DNA of 64,000 nucleotides, from assembly GCA_963707695.1 (NCBI GenBank), contig CAVPQY010000002.1, forward strand, positions 248,001-312,000. Reading direction: 5' to 3'. This DNA is from JAOPZW01 sp963707695 (GTDB taxonomy: Bacteria; Actinomycetota; Thermoleophilia; Solirubrobacterales; Solirubrobacteraceae). Numbering within the stretch: the first letter of the stretch is position 1; each line of letters opens with the position of its first letter. The translations under genes were made by a program, and so were the position numbers. Below, in pieces: positions 43,206 to 53,643 of the stretch. Under the pieces are notes generated by a model, which searched no databases, was not told the origin of the DNA, and saw only the letters and a program-made list of their open reading frames with translations.

Positions 43206-45154
43206 CTACTGCACCGCCTCGGCCTGCTCCTGCACGGCACCCGCGGCGCCGGGGTGGCGCTCCGCGGCCGGGGCCGGGTGCTCCGGGAGCATCGGGCCGT
43301 CGCCCGGCCGGGTCGAGCACGTCCTCCTCGAACCACGCGTAGCGGCCGGCCAGGACCTTCTCGGCGGCGCGGCGCTGCGCGTCGTCGTCGTTGGCCCACA
43401 GCTCGTGGAACAGCGCGTCGGCGCGGCGCCGCGCCTGCTGGGCGAAGAGCGCGGCGAGCTCGACGGCGCCCTCGCCGCGCTCCGGGTGCTCGCGGGCGAT
43501 CGTCTGGGCGTAGACGCACGCGCAGGCGATCGCGTAGAGCTCGGCGCCGATGTCGACGATCCGCCCGAGCAGGTGGCCCTTGTGCTCGAGGCCGGCCTGG
43601 TGGCGGCCCATGAGGTAGAAGGTCGAGCGGGCGAGCTTGCGCGACGCGCGCTCGACGTAGCGCACGTGCGGCGCGAGCGCGCCCGAACTCGGCGAAGGCG
43701 CCCGGCTTGAGGCCGTCGCCGACCGCGAGCTTCGGGAACCACGAGGCGTAGAAGCCGCCCGCCTTGACGGCGTCGCGGAGCTTGTCGGCCACGGGCGCCT
43801 GCGGGTCGAGCACGCCGCCGGCGGCCTGCAGGTGCTGGTCGACCGCCTCGCGGGCGATGAGCAGGTGCATGATCTCGGTGGAGCCCTCGAAGATCCGGTT
43901 GATGCGCATGTCGCGCAGCAGCTGCTCGGCCGGGACGGGCTTCTCGCCGCGCGCGGCCAGCGACGCGGCCGTCTCGTAGCCGCGGCCGCCGCGGACCTGG
44001 ATCATCGCGTCGACGGCCTGCCAGCCCAGCTCCGAGGCGTAGAGCTTGGCCAGGGCGGCCTCGATGCGGATGTCGTTGCGCTTGTCGTCGGCCAGGCGGC
44101 TGGAGACGTCGACCACGGCCTCGAGCCCGAACGCGGTGCCCGCGATGAAGGCGAGGTGCTGCGCGACCGGGTCGTGCTCGCCGATCGGGCTGGCCCCACT
44201 GCGCGCCGCTCGGCCGCCCACTCGCGGGCGATCTTCAGCGCGTACTTCGTCGTCGCCGCGCAGATCGCCGGCAGCGACAGGCGCCCGGTGTTCAGCGTCG
44301 CCAGGGCGATCTTCAGGCCCTTGCCCTCGCCCCCGATGACGTTCTCGGCCGGGACGAAGACGTCGTCGAAGCGGGTGACGGAGTTCTCGATGCCGCGCAG
44401 GCCCATGAACGCGTTGCGGGCCTCGACCGTGACGCCCTCGGCGTCGGCGGGGCAGATGAAGGCGGTGATGCCGCCCTTGTGCCCCTCCCGCTCGGGCACG
44501 ACGGCCATGACGACGACGACGTCGGCGATCGCGCCGTTCGTCGCCCACAGCTTCGTGCCGGTGATCCGGTAGCCCGTCCCGTCCTCGGTGGGGACCGCGG
44601 CGGTCGTCATCCGCGCCGGGTCCGAGCCGACGTCGGGCTCGGTGAGCAGGAAGGCGGAGACGTGCGTGCGCGCCACCTTGGGCAGCCACTCGCGCTTCTG
44701 CTCCTCGGAGCCGAACGCGCGCAGCGGCTCGGGCAGGCCGATGGACTGGTGGGCGGAGAGCAGCGTCGCGAGCGACGAGTGCCACGTGCCGGCCAGGGCC
44801 AGCGCCTGGTTGTAGTCGACCTGGCTGAGGCCGAGCCCGCCGTACTCCTCGGGGATCTTCATCCCGAGCGCGCCGAGGTCCTTCAGGCCCTGCGAGCACG
44901 TCGTCGGGGATCCGCGCGTCGCGCTCGATCTGCAGCGGGTCGACGTGCTCGGTCAGGAACGCGCGCAGGCGGGCGAGGAACGCCTCGGCCCTCGCCGTCC
45001 CGGCCGGGTCCGGCGCGGGCTGGGGGTGGATCAGGTCGAGCCGGAGGTTCCCGAGGAACAGCTCCTTGCCGAAGCTCGGCTGCTTCCACTCGGCCTCGCG
45101 GCTGGCCTCGGCGACCTGCTTGGACTGCTCGTAGGTGGGGTTCGACGACGCCAT
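43206..45154 (-). CDS. Long-form acyl-CoA dehydrogenase (several frameshifts)
   Basis: Parts of the protein lie in all three frames. Joined, they give 647 residues: MKIPEEYGGLGLSQVDYNQA, LTEPDVGSDPARMTT, TGTKLWATNGAIADV, RNAFMGLRGIENSVTRFDD, IGEHDPVAQHLAFIAG, IQVRGGRGYETAASL and the catalytic Glu in RINRIFEGSTEIMHLL, then a long C-terminal helical domain as in VLCAD/FadE enzymes. Frame changes occur at about 44888, 44187-44207 (two), 43682 and 43303; each fits one extra base, most in a GGG that should be GG. Five insertions account exactly for the total length modulo three. The enzyme performs the first step of fatty acid beta-oxidation. It heads a leftward run with the oxidoreductase and galK. 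Confidence 0.85.
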
Positions 45155-45200
45155 GGCCGGGATCTTCCCCGGTCAGGCGCCGTCGTGATCCCCGCCTGCC

Positions 45201-46619
45201 CTACCCGCGCGCCACCTTGCGCAGGTAGGGGACCAGCGCCGCCAGGAACTCGTTGCGGTCCGGGCTGGCGCTCGCCGGGTCGTTGTGCGCGTAGGTCGCC
45301 TGGCGATCGACGAGCGTCAGGTTGCGCGCCGGGATGCGCGACTGCGCGGCGAGCGCCTTCGCGGCGTCGAGCACGCGCTGGCCGCCCAGCGCCGCCCCGA
45401 ACGCGTAGATCTTCAGCCCGCGCGGCAGGTCGCGGCCGTGCGTGGCGTGGACGTCGAGGACCTGCTGGGCGGGGTTGGCGTTGCCGGCGGCGACCGCGCC
45501 GGAGTCGATCGTCAGACGCCGCGGGTGGTACCAGGCCGTGCCGTCGAGGCCCTTCAGGCCCCAGCCGGCGAACATCTTCGCGTAGCGCTGGATCGGCGTG
45601 ATCTCGCCCGCCTGGTCCCAGCCGCGCGGCGTGCCGGAGGCGGCGAGGTGGCCGAGGTGCGCCTGCGCCGCGATGAGCCCCGGCGGCGACGTCTCGGTGT
45701 CGAGCGCGTAGCCGTACAGCCCGAGGTTCGTGGCCGGGACGGGCGGCTTGAGGTTCGCCGGCAGGAGCGGGAACCCCTGGCCGACCGACGGCGAGTCCGG
45801 GTCGAGGATCGCGCCGAGCGCCCCCGTGGAGTTGAAGAGGCCCGTGTACGGCGCCGGGATCCCGCCGAAGACCAGCCAGGGCGAGCCCGCCTGCAGCGAC
45901 TGCAGGGACGCCTGCGCGTCGGCCGGCGCCACCGCCGTGGGCGAGCTGCCGCCGTCGATGTAGAGGAGCCCGGCGAGGCCCTTCGCGCCGGCCTTGCCGC
46001 CGAAGTCCCACGTCGCGTAGGCGGTCGTGATCGAGCCGCCGAGCGAGTGGCCGCCGACCACGACGCGGCGGCCGCGGCGGGAGGCCTCGCGGACGACGCG
46101 GCGGAGGTCCTGGATCTCGGTCTTCATGCCCCACTGCTTCGCGTAGGCGACCGACGCGTCCGGGATGAGCTGGAAGTGCGTCGTGATGCTCGGGTCGGCG
46201 AGCCACCCCAGGTAGTAGTCGAAGGCCTGCTTCGGCGTGACCCGGCCCGCCTTGACGCGGTTGAGGACCGAGTGGTCCTCGAGGAGGTTCTCGCGGCGCT
46301 CGACGGCCCAGACCTGCCACTTGGGGCTGCGCTGCACGATCGCCTTGGCCAGCGGCTCGAAGTAGGCGGCGCTGGCCGACGTGCCCGGGTTGAGGACGAG
46401 GACGTTGCGCGCGCTCGCGCGCCCGGTCTTCAGGATCCCGACCCGGTCGAGCCGCTTCGGGGTCCCCGGCGCGTCGTAGCCGGCGATCCGCTCGAAGCGC
46501 ACGGGGACGCTCGCTCCCGCCGCGGGCGCGCCCGCGGCCGCGGTCACGGCCGCCGTGGCCACCGCCGCCAGGACGCTCCCGGCCCTCCGCCTGCGCGCGC
46601 TCGACTGCTCTCGACCCAC
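45201..46619 (-). CDS. Secreted alpha/beta hydrolase
   Basis: 472 residues from the GTG at 46619, chosen because AGAGGAG lies about six bases upstream and a signal peptide follows (about 11-34; AGSVLAAVATAAVTAAAGAP). The nucleophile elbow is VVVGGHSLGGSITTAYATWD; NVLVLNPGTSASAAYFEPLA gives the oxyanion region. The His is probably in ATYAHNDPASASPDRNEFL near the end. The family acts on esters or lipids; the substrate is unknown. It diverges from the TetR gene, with 100 bases between. Confidence 0.85.
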   Translation of the reverse strand: MGREQSSARRRRAGSVLAAVATAAVTAAAGAPAAGASVPVRFERIAGYDAPGTPKRLDRVGILKTGRASARNVLVLNPGTSASAAYFEPLAKAIVQRSPKWQVWAVERRENLLEDHSVLNRVKAGRVTPKQAFDYYLGWLADPSITTHFQLIPDASVAYAKQWGMKTEIQDLRRVVREASRRGRRVVVGGHSLGGSITTAYATWDFGGKAGAKGLAGLLYIDGGSSPTAVAPADAQASLQSLQAGSPWLVFGGIPAPYTGLFNSTGALGAILDPDSPSVGQGFPLLPANLKPPVPATNLGLYGYALDTETSPPGLIAAQAHLGHLAASGTPRGWDQAGEITPIQRYAKMFAGWGLKGLDGTAWYHPRRLTIDSGAVAAGNANPAQQVLDVHATHGRDLPRGLKIYAFGAALGGQRVLDAAKALAAQSRIPARNLTLVDRQATYAHNDPASASPDRNEFLAALVPYLRKVARG

Positions 46620-46706
46620 GTCGTGCTCCTCTCGACCCTTCGGGACAGGACTGTTTCCGACGCTACCACGGGTGTTCCCGGCGTGGAGCCGGCGCGGCCG
46701 CGGCGG

Positions 46707-46712
46707 TACCGT
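46707..46712 (+). promoter_or_regulatory. -10 box of a leaderless promoter
   Basis: TACCGT, seven bases before the GTG of the TetR gene at 46720. Confidence 0.5.
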
Positions 46713-46719
46713 CCGTTCC

Positions 46720-47367
46720 GTGAGCACGCCCGCCGTCGAGGTCCTCCCGCGCCGGCCGCACGCCCCGGCCCGGGCGGCGCTGCGCGCCTCGCAGCGGGGG
46801 CGGCTGCTGTGCGCGATCGCCGACGCGGTGGCCGAGCGGGGCTACGCGGCCACGTCGGTCGCCGACGTGATCGCGCGCGCCGGGGTCTCGCGCAAGACCT
46901 TCTACGCCCACTTCGAGGACAAGGAGGCCTGCTTCCTGGCCTCCTACGACGTCGGCGCCGATGCGATCCACGCCGCCCTGGCGGAGTCCGCCGCCGGGCT
47001 CGAGGACTGGGAGGAGGTCCTCGACGCCGCCCTCGGCACGTGGCTGGCCGTCCTCGCCTCCGACCTGGCCTTCACGCGCGCCTACATGGTCGAGGTCTGG
47101 GCCGCCGGGGACGCCGCCCGCGAGCGGTGGAAGGTCCGCCGCGACCGCACCGAGGGCCTGCTGCGGGCGCTGCACGCACGCATCCGGGCGCAGGACCCGC
47201 GGGTCGCCCCGGTGTCGCAGACGCAGGTCGCCGCGGTCGTCGGCGGCGTCAACCGGGTCATGCTCTCGCACGTGCTCGGCGGCGACCCGCGGCCGCTGAC
47301 CGCGCTCAAGCCCGAGCTCGTCGCCTTCGTCCGCCGCAACCTGGCCTCGGTCGAGGCGCCGTCCTGA
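46720..47367 (+). CDS. TetR-family regulator
   Basis: 215 residues. The HTH is AVAERGYAATSVADVIARAG plus VSRKTFYAHFEDKEACFLA at about 30-75. The C-terminal ligand domain is all-helical (EDWEEVLDAALGTWLAVLAS). It is divergent from the secreted hydrolase gene, the usual position for a TetR target, and lies 25 bases ahead of the GNAT-USP gene on its own strand. A leaderless GTG start is likely. Confidence 0.88.
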   Translation: MSTPAVEVLPRRPHAPARAALRASQRGRLLCAIADAVAERGYAATSVADVIARAGVSRKTFYAHFEDKEACFLASYDVGADAIHAALAESAAGLEDWEEVLDAALGTWLAVLASDLAFTRAYMVEVWAAGDAARERWKVRRDRTEGLLRALHARIRAQDPRVAPVSQTQVAAVVGGVNRVMLSHVLGGDPRPLTALKPELVAFVRRNLASVEAPS

Positions 47368-47392
47368 ACGCGCCCGGTCCACCGGCGGCGGC

Positions 47393-48478
47393 GTGACCGT
47401 GGCGCTGCGCGACGGCGCGCCCGTCGAGGTGCGGCCGGTCGAGCCCGACGACCGGGCGGCGCTGGTCGAGGGGTTCGAGCGCCTGAGCCCCGAGTCGCGC
47501 TACCGCCGGTTCTTCGGCCCGATGCCACGGCTCAGCGACCGCGACCTCGACTACCTGACGCGCGTCGACCACCACGACCACGAGGCGCTCGTCGCGGTCG
47601 ACGCCCTGACGGGGGACGGCATCGGCGTCGCGCGCTACGTGCGCACGGGGCCGGACGTCGCGGAGCCGGCGATCGTGGTCGCCGACGACTGGCAGGGCCG
47701 CGGCGTCGGCGGGCTGCTGCTCGACGCCCTGGCCGAGCGGGCGACCGAGGAGGGGGTGCGCCGCTTCGAGGCGCCGGTCCTCGCGACGAACCACGAGGCG
47801 ATCGCGCTGCTCGAGCGGCTGGGGCGGACGACGCGGCGCCCGGACGGGCGCGAGGTGCAGCTCAGCATCGAGCTCCCGGCCGGCGCGCCCGCCGGGCGGT
47901 GGCGGTCGCTGCTGGCCCAGTTCGCGGCGGGCACGGTCCAGCCGGCCCGGACGCTGCTCGACGCCCTCTGGCCCCGCCGTCGGGGCGAGCCCGGGGCCCC
48001 CCGGCGCAACCTCATCGTCGTCGGGACCGACGGGTCCGACCACGCGACCGCCGCGCTGGAGGCGGCCGCCGAGCTCGCGCAGCGCTCGGGCGCGACGATC
48101 GAGGTCGTCGCCGCGCACCGCTTCCTGCCGACGGACCAGGCCGCGCTCGCCGCGGCGCTCCACGCCGCCGCGCACGCCCTGCGCGAGCGCGGGCTGCACG
48201 TCCGCGAGCGGCTGGGCCGCGGCGACCCCGCGCTCGTCCTGACCGACGTCGCGGCCGACGAGGACGCCCGGCTCATCGTCGTCGGGGCGGGGGAGCGGGG
48301 CAAGACGGCGCGGCGGCTCATCGGCAGCGTGGCGGACTCCGTCGCCGAGCGGGCCTCGTGCGACGTGCTCATCGTGCGTCCGCGCGACGGGCCGACCGGC
48401 CGGGCGAGGCCTAGGCCGCCCGGCCCGCGGGGCGGACGGGCCGGGGCCGGACGACGGCGGGCCGGGCGACGGGCGTGA
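47393..48478 (+). CDS. GNAT acetyltransferase fused to a universal stress protein domain
   Basis: 361 residues. Residues about 8-165 form a GNAT domain: LVEGFERLSPESRYRRFFGP, VARYVRTGPDVAEPAIVVAD and the acetyl-CoA loop DDWQGRGVGGLLLDAL (Q/RxxGxG/A). Residues about 205-335 form a UspA domain: LIVVGTDGSDHATAALEAAA and LIVVGAGERGKTARRLIGSV, the last holding the ATP-binding G-x2-G-x9-G(S/T). The tail is basic. Actinobacterial relatives acetylate acetyl-CoA synthetase under second-messenger control, as in PatA/Rv0998 with a cAMP domain. Here the ATP-sensing USP may replace that input; this is inference. Confidence 0.85.
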   Translation: MTVALRDGAPVEVRPVEPDDRAALVEGFERLSPESRYRRFFGPMPRLSDRDLDYLTRVDHHDHEALVAVDALTGDGIGVARYVRTGPDVAEPAIVVADDWQGRGVGGLLLDALAERATEEGVRRFEAPVLATNHEAIALLERLGRTTRRPDGREVQLSIELPAGAPAGRWRSLLAQFAAGTVQPARTLLDALWPRRRGEPGAPRRNLIVVGTDGSDHATAALEAAAELAQRSGATIEVVAAHRFLPTDQAALAAALHAAAHALRERGLHVRERLGRGDPALVLTDVAADEDARLIVVGAGERGKTARRLIGSVADSVAERASCDVLIVRPRDGPTGRARPRPPGPRGGRAGAGRRRAGRRA

Positions 48479-48623
48479 CCACGGGGTACATGAAGCGGTG
48501 CGGGGTCATGCGGCACGGTCCCGCGAGGGCGCGCCCCGTTGCGCGCGTCACCCGGGTGAACGCCGCCCGTGCACCGGGTCATCCGGCCGCGGCGTCGTCG
48601 TGGCGTCGAGGCCGCCCGCGCCC

Positions 48624-48629
48624 TACGCT
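48624..48629 (+). promoter_or_regulatory. -10 box of a leaderless promoter
   Basis: TACGCT, six bases before the ATG at 48636. Confidence 0.5.
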
Positions 48630-48635
48630 GCGGCG

Positions 48636-49130
48636 ATGACCTCGCGCGCCGACTTCACCGACGACGAGTGGACGCGCCTCAAGCGCGCGCCGTTCGTCGC
48701 CGGGCTCGCCGTCTCGATCGCCGACCCCGGCGGCCCGATCGAGGCCGTCAAGGAGACCGCGGCCACCCTGCGCACGGTCGTCGACGCGGCGCAGGGCGAG
48801 GGCCGCGGCGACCTCGTGGCGGCGATCGCGCGCGACGTCGGCGAGGACACCAAGCACCACCACAACCCGCTGTCGGGCTTCCGGCCCAAGGGGGCCCTTG
48901 CGGCCGAGCAGGTCCTCGACGAGCTGCGCGAGGTCGCCGCGATCGTCGCCGCGAAGGCGGGCCCGGACGACGCCGCGGCCTTCCGGGCCTGGCTGCTCGC
49001 CGTGGCCCAGGCCGCCGCCGACGCGGCGAAGGAGGGCGGCTTCCTGGGCTTCCACGCCGTCCGCGTGAGCGAGGGCGAGCAGCGGATGCTCGACAAGCTC
49101 GGCGAGGCCCTGGCCGCGCCCGCCGCCTGA
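48636..49130 (+). CDS. Conserved hypothetical protein
   Basis: 164 residues, soluble and helical. FTDDEWTRLKRAPFVAGLAV, GPIEAVKETAATLRTVVDAA and FRAWLLAVAQAAADAAKEGG followed by GFLGFHAVRVSEGE are the clearest features. It looks like a single all-alpha domain. I do not know its function. It is probably leaderless, since TACGCT lies six bases upstream and there is no ribosome site. The mannosidase gene follows 33 bases later. Confidence 0.7.
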   Translation: MTSRADFTDDEWTRLKRAPFVAGLAVSIADPGGPIEAVKETAATLRTVVDAAQGEGRGDLVAAIARDVGEDTKHHHNPLSGFRPKGALAAEQVLDELREVAAIVAAKAGPDDAAAFRAWLLAVAQAAADAAKEGGFLGFHAVRVSEGEQRMLDKLGEALAAPAA

Positions 49131-49163
49131 GCCGCCCTCCCCGGGGCCTGGGAGGCTGCGGCG

Positions 49164-52143
49164 GTGCAGCGCCACCCCGAGGCGACCCGGCGGCGCCTGG
49201 AGCGCGCCCGCGACGAGCTCGCGGCCCGCGTGCACGCCGAGCGCCGGGCGCCCGACGAGCTGCTCGGCGCCGGGCCCGTCGGCCGGATCACGCTGCCGGA
49301 GGCGCAGGCGCTCGAGCTGCGGCCGGTCGCGCCCGGGATCCAGCTCGGGCCGGCCTGGGCGACGTGGTGGTTCCGCGTGCGCGCCACCGTGCCCGAGGCG
49401 TGGGACGGCCGGCGCGTCGACCTGCTGTGGGACAGCCGCAGCGAGGCGACGCTGTGGGTCGACGGGGTCAGCCGGCAAGGGCTCAACGCCGGGCCGCACG
49501 CCCGCAGCGACCGGATGGCGACGCTCCCGCAGGACCGCACCGACGCGCCGCTGCGCGAGCGCGCCCGCGCGCGGAGAGCGGCTCGAGGCGTGGGTCGAGG
49601 TCGCGTGCGGCACGGCGTTCGGCCAGGAGGGCGCGATCCCGCTGCGCACCGTCGGACCGGCCCTGCTCGAGCAGTGCGAACTGGCCGCCTTCGACGCCGA
49701 GGCGTGGGAGCTCGCGCACGACTTCGCGGTCCTCCAGGCGCTCGAGGCCCACCTCGACGGCGACCTCGAGGCGACGTGGCGCGGGCGACTGCTGCACGAG
49801 CTCAACCGCTTCTGCACGACCGGTGACCGCACGATCCTCCGCGAGCTCCTGGCCACGCCCAACGCCGCCGTCGTGCACGAGCTCAGCGCGGTCGGGCACG
49901 GGCACATCGACACGGCCTGGCTCTGGCCGGTGGCGGAGACGTACCGCAAGTGCGTGCGGACCTTCAGCTCGGCCACGGCGCTGATGGACCGCTACCCCGA
50001 GTTCCGCTTCGCCTGCTCGCAGGCCCAGCAGTACGCCTGGGTCAAGGCGCGCGACCCCGACCTCTACGCGCGCATCCGGGAACGGGCGCGCGCGGGGCGG
50101 TGGATCCCGGTCGGCGGGACGTGGGTCGAGCCCGACTGCAACCTCCCCTCGGGCGAGTCCCTCGTGCGCCAGTTCCTGCACGGCCAGCGGTTCTTCGAGG
50201 CCGAGTTCGGGGCCCGTTGCCGCGAGTTCTGGAACCCGGACGTCTTCGGCTACAACGGCCAGCTGCCGCAGCTCATGCGTGGCGCGGGGATCCGGCGCTT
50301 CCTGACCCAGAAGCTGAGCTGGAACGCGTTCACGAAGCCGCCCTACCACACGTTCCGCTGGGCGGGCATCGACGGCAGCGAGGTCCTCGCGCACTTCCCG
50401 CCGGCCGACACCTACAACGCCGAGGTCACGGTGCCGGAGCTGCGCTTCAACGCGCGCAACTACAAGGACCACGACCGCTCGGCGCACAGCCTCATGCTCT
50501 TCGGCCACGGCGACGGGGGCGGCGGGCCGACGCCCGCGATGCTCGAGCGCCTGCGCCGGGCGAACGACCTCGAGGGCCTGCCGCGCACCGTCCAGCGGAC
50601 GCCGGAGGCGTTCTTCGACCTCCTGGAGGCCGAGACGCAGGACTGGCCGACCGTCGTGGGCGAGCTGTACTTCGAGTACCACCGCGGGACGTACACGACC
50701 CAGGCCGAGACCAAGCGCGCGCACCGCAAGGCCGAGGTCCTGCTGCACGACGTCGAGGCGCTGGCGGCGATCGCCACGCGCGTCGCGGGCGCGGCCTACC
50801 CGGCGGACGCGCTGCGGGGCCTGTGGGAGCGGCTGCTGCTGACGCAGTTCCACGACATCCTGCCCGGGTCCTCGATCGCCGAGGTGTACGCCGACGCGCT
50901 GGCCGACCTCGACGTCGTCCACCGCGAGGGCGGCCGGCTGCGGGAGACGGCGCTCGCGGCGCTCGCGGGCGGGGACGGCGCTGTCCGGCCCGTCAACCTC
51001 AGCGGTCGTGCCCGGCGGGAGGTCGTGGCGACGCCGGACGGCGGCCTGCGCGTCGTCGCGGTCCCCGCGCTCGGGGCCGGGGAAGAGGTCGCGGCGGACG
51101 ACGCCGTCTCCGTGGAGCGCGACGGCGAGCGCGTCGTGCTCGTCAACGGCGCCCTGCGCGCGACGCTCGCCCCTGACGGCGACCTGGTGAGCCTCGTCCA
51201 CCGGCCCAGCGGCCGGGAGGCCCTCGCCGGTCGCGCCGCCGTCTTCGAGCTCTACGACGACCGCCCGGCGGCGTGGGACGCGTGGGAGCTCGACCCCTCG
51301 CACCTCGAGACGGGCCGGCCGGTCGGCCCCGCGACGTCGTGCACGGTCACCGCGGAGGGGCCGCTGCGGGCCGAGGTCGTCTTCGAGCGCCCGCTGACGG
51401 ACCGCAGCCACCTGCGCGAGACGGTCCGGCTCGACGCGCACGCGGCCCGGGTGGAGGTCCACTGCGAGGTCGACTGGCACGACCGGCACCGTGTGCTGAA
51501 GGTCGCCGTCCCGATCGCGGTGCGCAGCATGACCGCGACGTTCGAGATGCAGTTCGGGGTGGCCGAGCGCCCGACGCACTACAACACCGCCGGGGACCTG
51601 GCCCGCTTCGAGGTCCCGGCGCACCGCTTCGCCGACCTCTCCGAGCACGGCTTCGGGGTCGCCCTGCTGTCGGAGTCCAAGTACGGCTTCAGCGCCCACG
51701 GCGGGACGCTCCGCATGACGCTGCTGCGCGGCCCCGTCTGGCCCGACCCGGAGGCCGACCAGGGGCGCCACGCGTTCGCGTTCGCGGTGCTGCCGCACAT
51801 GGGCGGGTGGCAGGACGCCGGCGTCGTCCACGACGCGAGGGCCTTCAACCAGCCGGTCCTCTGGGGCGCGCTGCCCGCGTCGCCGGTGCCGTGGCTGGCG
51901 TCCGAGGACGACGGCCTCGTGCTCGACACGGTCAAGCGCGCGGAGGACGGGGACGCGCTGGTCGTGCGCCTGTACGAGGCCCGCGGCGGCCGCGGCACGG
52001 CCACGCTGCGGCTCGGCCTGCCCGTGTCGCGCGTGCGCCGGGCGAACCTCCTCGAGGACCCCGGCCAGGAGCTGGCCGTGGAGGAGGGGCGCGTGCGCAT
52101 CGCCTTCGGCCCGTTCGAGGTGGTGACGCTGCTCCTCGCCTAG
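49164..52143 (+). CDS. GH38 alpha-mannosidase (frameshifted)
   Basis: With one base removed at about 49565-49574 it is a 992-residue protein. The N-terminal jelly-roll has ATWWFRVRATVPEAWDG and LWVDGVSRQG. The GH38 barrel starts AVGHGHIDTAWLWPVAETYR with His and Asp zinc ligands, then REFWNPDVFGYNGQLPQLM with the nucleophile Asp, FTKPPYHTFRWAGIDGSEV, MLFGHGDGGGGPT and LLLTQFHDILPGSSIAEVY. C-terminal beta domains (KYGFSAHGGTLRMTLLRGPV) complete it. It hydrolyses alpha-mannosides with retention. There is no signal peptide, so it acts in the cytosol. Its TAG stop is the start of the box for the next gene. Confidence 0.92.
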
Positions 52144-52146
52144 CAT
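52141..52146 (+). promoter_or_regulatory. -10 box of a leaderless promoter made from a stop codon
   Basis: TAGCAT, the TAG being the mannosidase stop, six bases before the ATG at 52153. Confidence 0.45.
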
Positions 52147-52152
52147 CCGGGC

Positions 52153-53643
52153 ATGGACCACGAGCACGTCGACGTCCTCATCATCGGTGCGGGCCTGTCC
52201 GGGATCGGCGCGGCCTGCCACCTGCAGGCGGACTGCCCCGGCAAGACCTTCGCGATCCTCGAGGCCCGCGACGCGCTCGGCGGGACGTGGGACCTGTTCC
52301 GCTACCCGGGCATCCGGTCGGACTCCGACATGTACACGCTCGGGTACAGCTTCCGGCCGTGGGAGGACGCGAAGTCGATCGCCGACGGCGACTCGATCCT
52401 GCGCTACATCGCCACGACGGCGCGCGACCACGGCGTCGACCGGGCCATCCGCCTCCACCACCGCGTCGTGCGCGCCGAGTGGTCGAGCGCCGACGCGCGC
52501 TGGTCGGTGGAGGCCCGGCGGACGGACACCGGCGAGGCCGTCCGGCTCACGTGCGGCTTCCTCTTCTCGTGCACCGGCTACTACCGCTACGACGAGGGCT
52601 ACACGCCCGAGTTCCCGGGCCTCGAGCGCTTCGGGGGGCCGGTCGTGCACCCGCAGCACTGGCCGGAGGATCTCGACTGCACGGGGCGGCGCGTCGTCGT
52701 GATCGGGAGCGGTGCGACGGCCGTCACGCTCGTCCCGGCGCTGGCCGAGCGGGCCGAGCACGTGACGATGCTCCAGCGCTCGCCGACCTACGTCGTGTCG
52801 CTGCCCGCGCGCGACCCGGTGGCCGACCTCGTCCGCCGCGTCCTGCCCGCCCGTGCCGCGTACTCGCTCGTGCGCGCGAAGAACGTCGCGGTGACCACGC
52901 TCTTCTTCCAGTTCAGCCGGCGCGCCCCACGGCTGGCCCGGAACCTCATCCGCCGGGGCGTCGCGGAGCAGCTCCCGCCCGGCGTCGACGTCGACGTCCA
53001 CTTCAACCCGCGGTACGACCCCTGGGACCAGCGCGTCTGCCTCGTCCCCGACGGCGACCTCTTCCGGGCGCTGCGCCGTGGGCGCGCGTCGATCGTCACC
53101 GACGCGATCGAGACCTTCACCGAGCGCGGCGTGCGCCTCGCGTCGGGCGCGGAGCTCGCGGCGGACGTCGTCGTCACCGCCACCGGCCTGAACCTCCTGG
53201 CGCTGGGCGGGATGGACCTCGTCGTCGACGGGCGCGAGGTCGTCCTGCCCGAGACGGTGGGCTACAAGGGCATGATGCTCAGCGACGTCCCGAACCTCGC
53301 CATCGCGCTCGGCTACTCGAACGCGTCGTGGACGCTGAAGTGCGACCTGACCTGCGAGTACGCGTGCCGGCTGCTGAACCACATGGACGAGCACGGCTAC
53401 GCGGTGTGCACGCCGCGCACGGGCGGCGACCTGCCCACGCAGCCGTTCCTCGACCTCAAGTCGGGCTACGTGCTGCGGTCGATCGACCAGTTCCCGCAGC
53501 AGGGCGTCAAGTCCCCGTGGCGGCTGCACCAGAACTACGCGCGCGACCTCCTGATGCTCCACTACGGCTCGCTCGAGGACGGCGCGATGGAGTTCTCCGG
53601 CGCGACCGGGGCGGTCCAGTCGCCGGCACGCCTCGCCGCCTGA
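52153..53643 (+). CDS. ethA: EthA-like flavin-containing Baeyer-Villiger monooxygenase
   Basis: 496 residues, close to mycobacterial EthA throughout. FAD motif VLIIGAGLSGIGAACHLQ, RYPGIRSDSDMYTLGYSFRP, HPQHWPEDLDCTG, NADPH motif VVVIGSGATAVTLVPALAE, NPWDQ-type YDPWDQRVCLVPDGDLFRAL, and SNASWTLKCDLTCEYACRLL are all conserved. The enzyme oxidises ketones to esters, and the mycobacterial homologue activates the drug ethionamide. No ethR-like repressor is adjacent; its promoter seems to be the box at the end of the mannosidase gene. Confidence 0.9.
   Translation: MDHEHVDVLIIGAGLSGIGAACHLQADCPGKTFAILEARDALGGTWDLFRYPGIRSDSDMYTLGYSFRPWEDAKSIADGDSILRYIATTARDHGVDRAIRLHHRVVRAEWSSADARWSVEARRTDTGEAVRLTCGFLFSCTGYYRYDEGYTPEFPGLERFGGPVVHPQHWPEDLDCTGRRVVVIGSGATAVTLVPALAERAEHVTMLQRSPTYVVSLPARDPVADLVRRVLPARAAYSLVRAKNVAVTTLFFQFSRRAPRLARNLIRRGVAEQLPPGVDVDVHFNPRYDPWDQRVCLVPDGDLFRALRRGRASIVTDAIETFTERGVRLASGAELAADVVVTATGLNLLALGGMDLVVDGREVVLPETVGYKGMMLSDVPNLAIALGYSNASWTLKCDLTCEYACRLLNHMDEHGYAVCTPRTGGDLPTQPFLDLKSGYVLRSIDQFPQQGVKSPWRLHQNYARDLLMLHYGSLEDGAMEFSGATGAVQSPARLAA

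Noticed and set aside
41069..45154. A 1361-codon open frame on the minus strand covering galK, the oxidoreductase and the acyl-CoA dehydrogenase
   Set aside because: It is a patchwork of true coding parts and out-of-frame Arg/Ala/Pro-rich stretches; real domains lie in other frames and the frameshifts explain the join.
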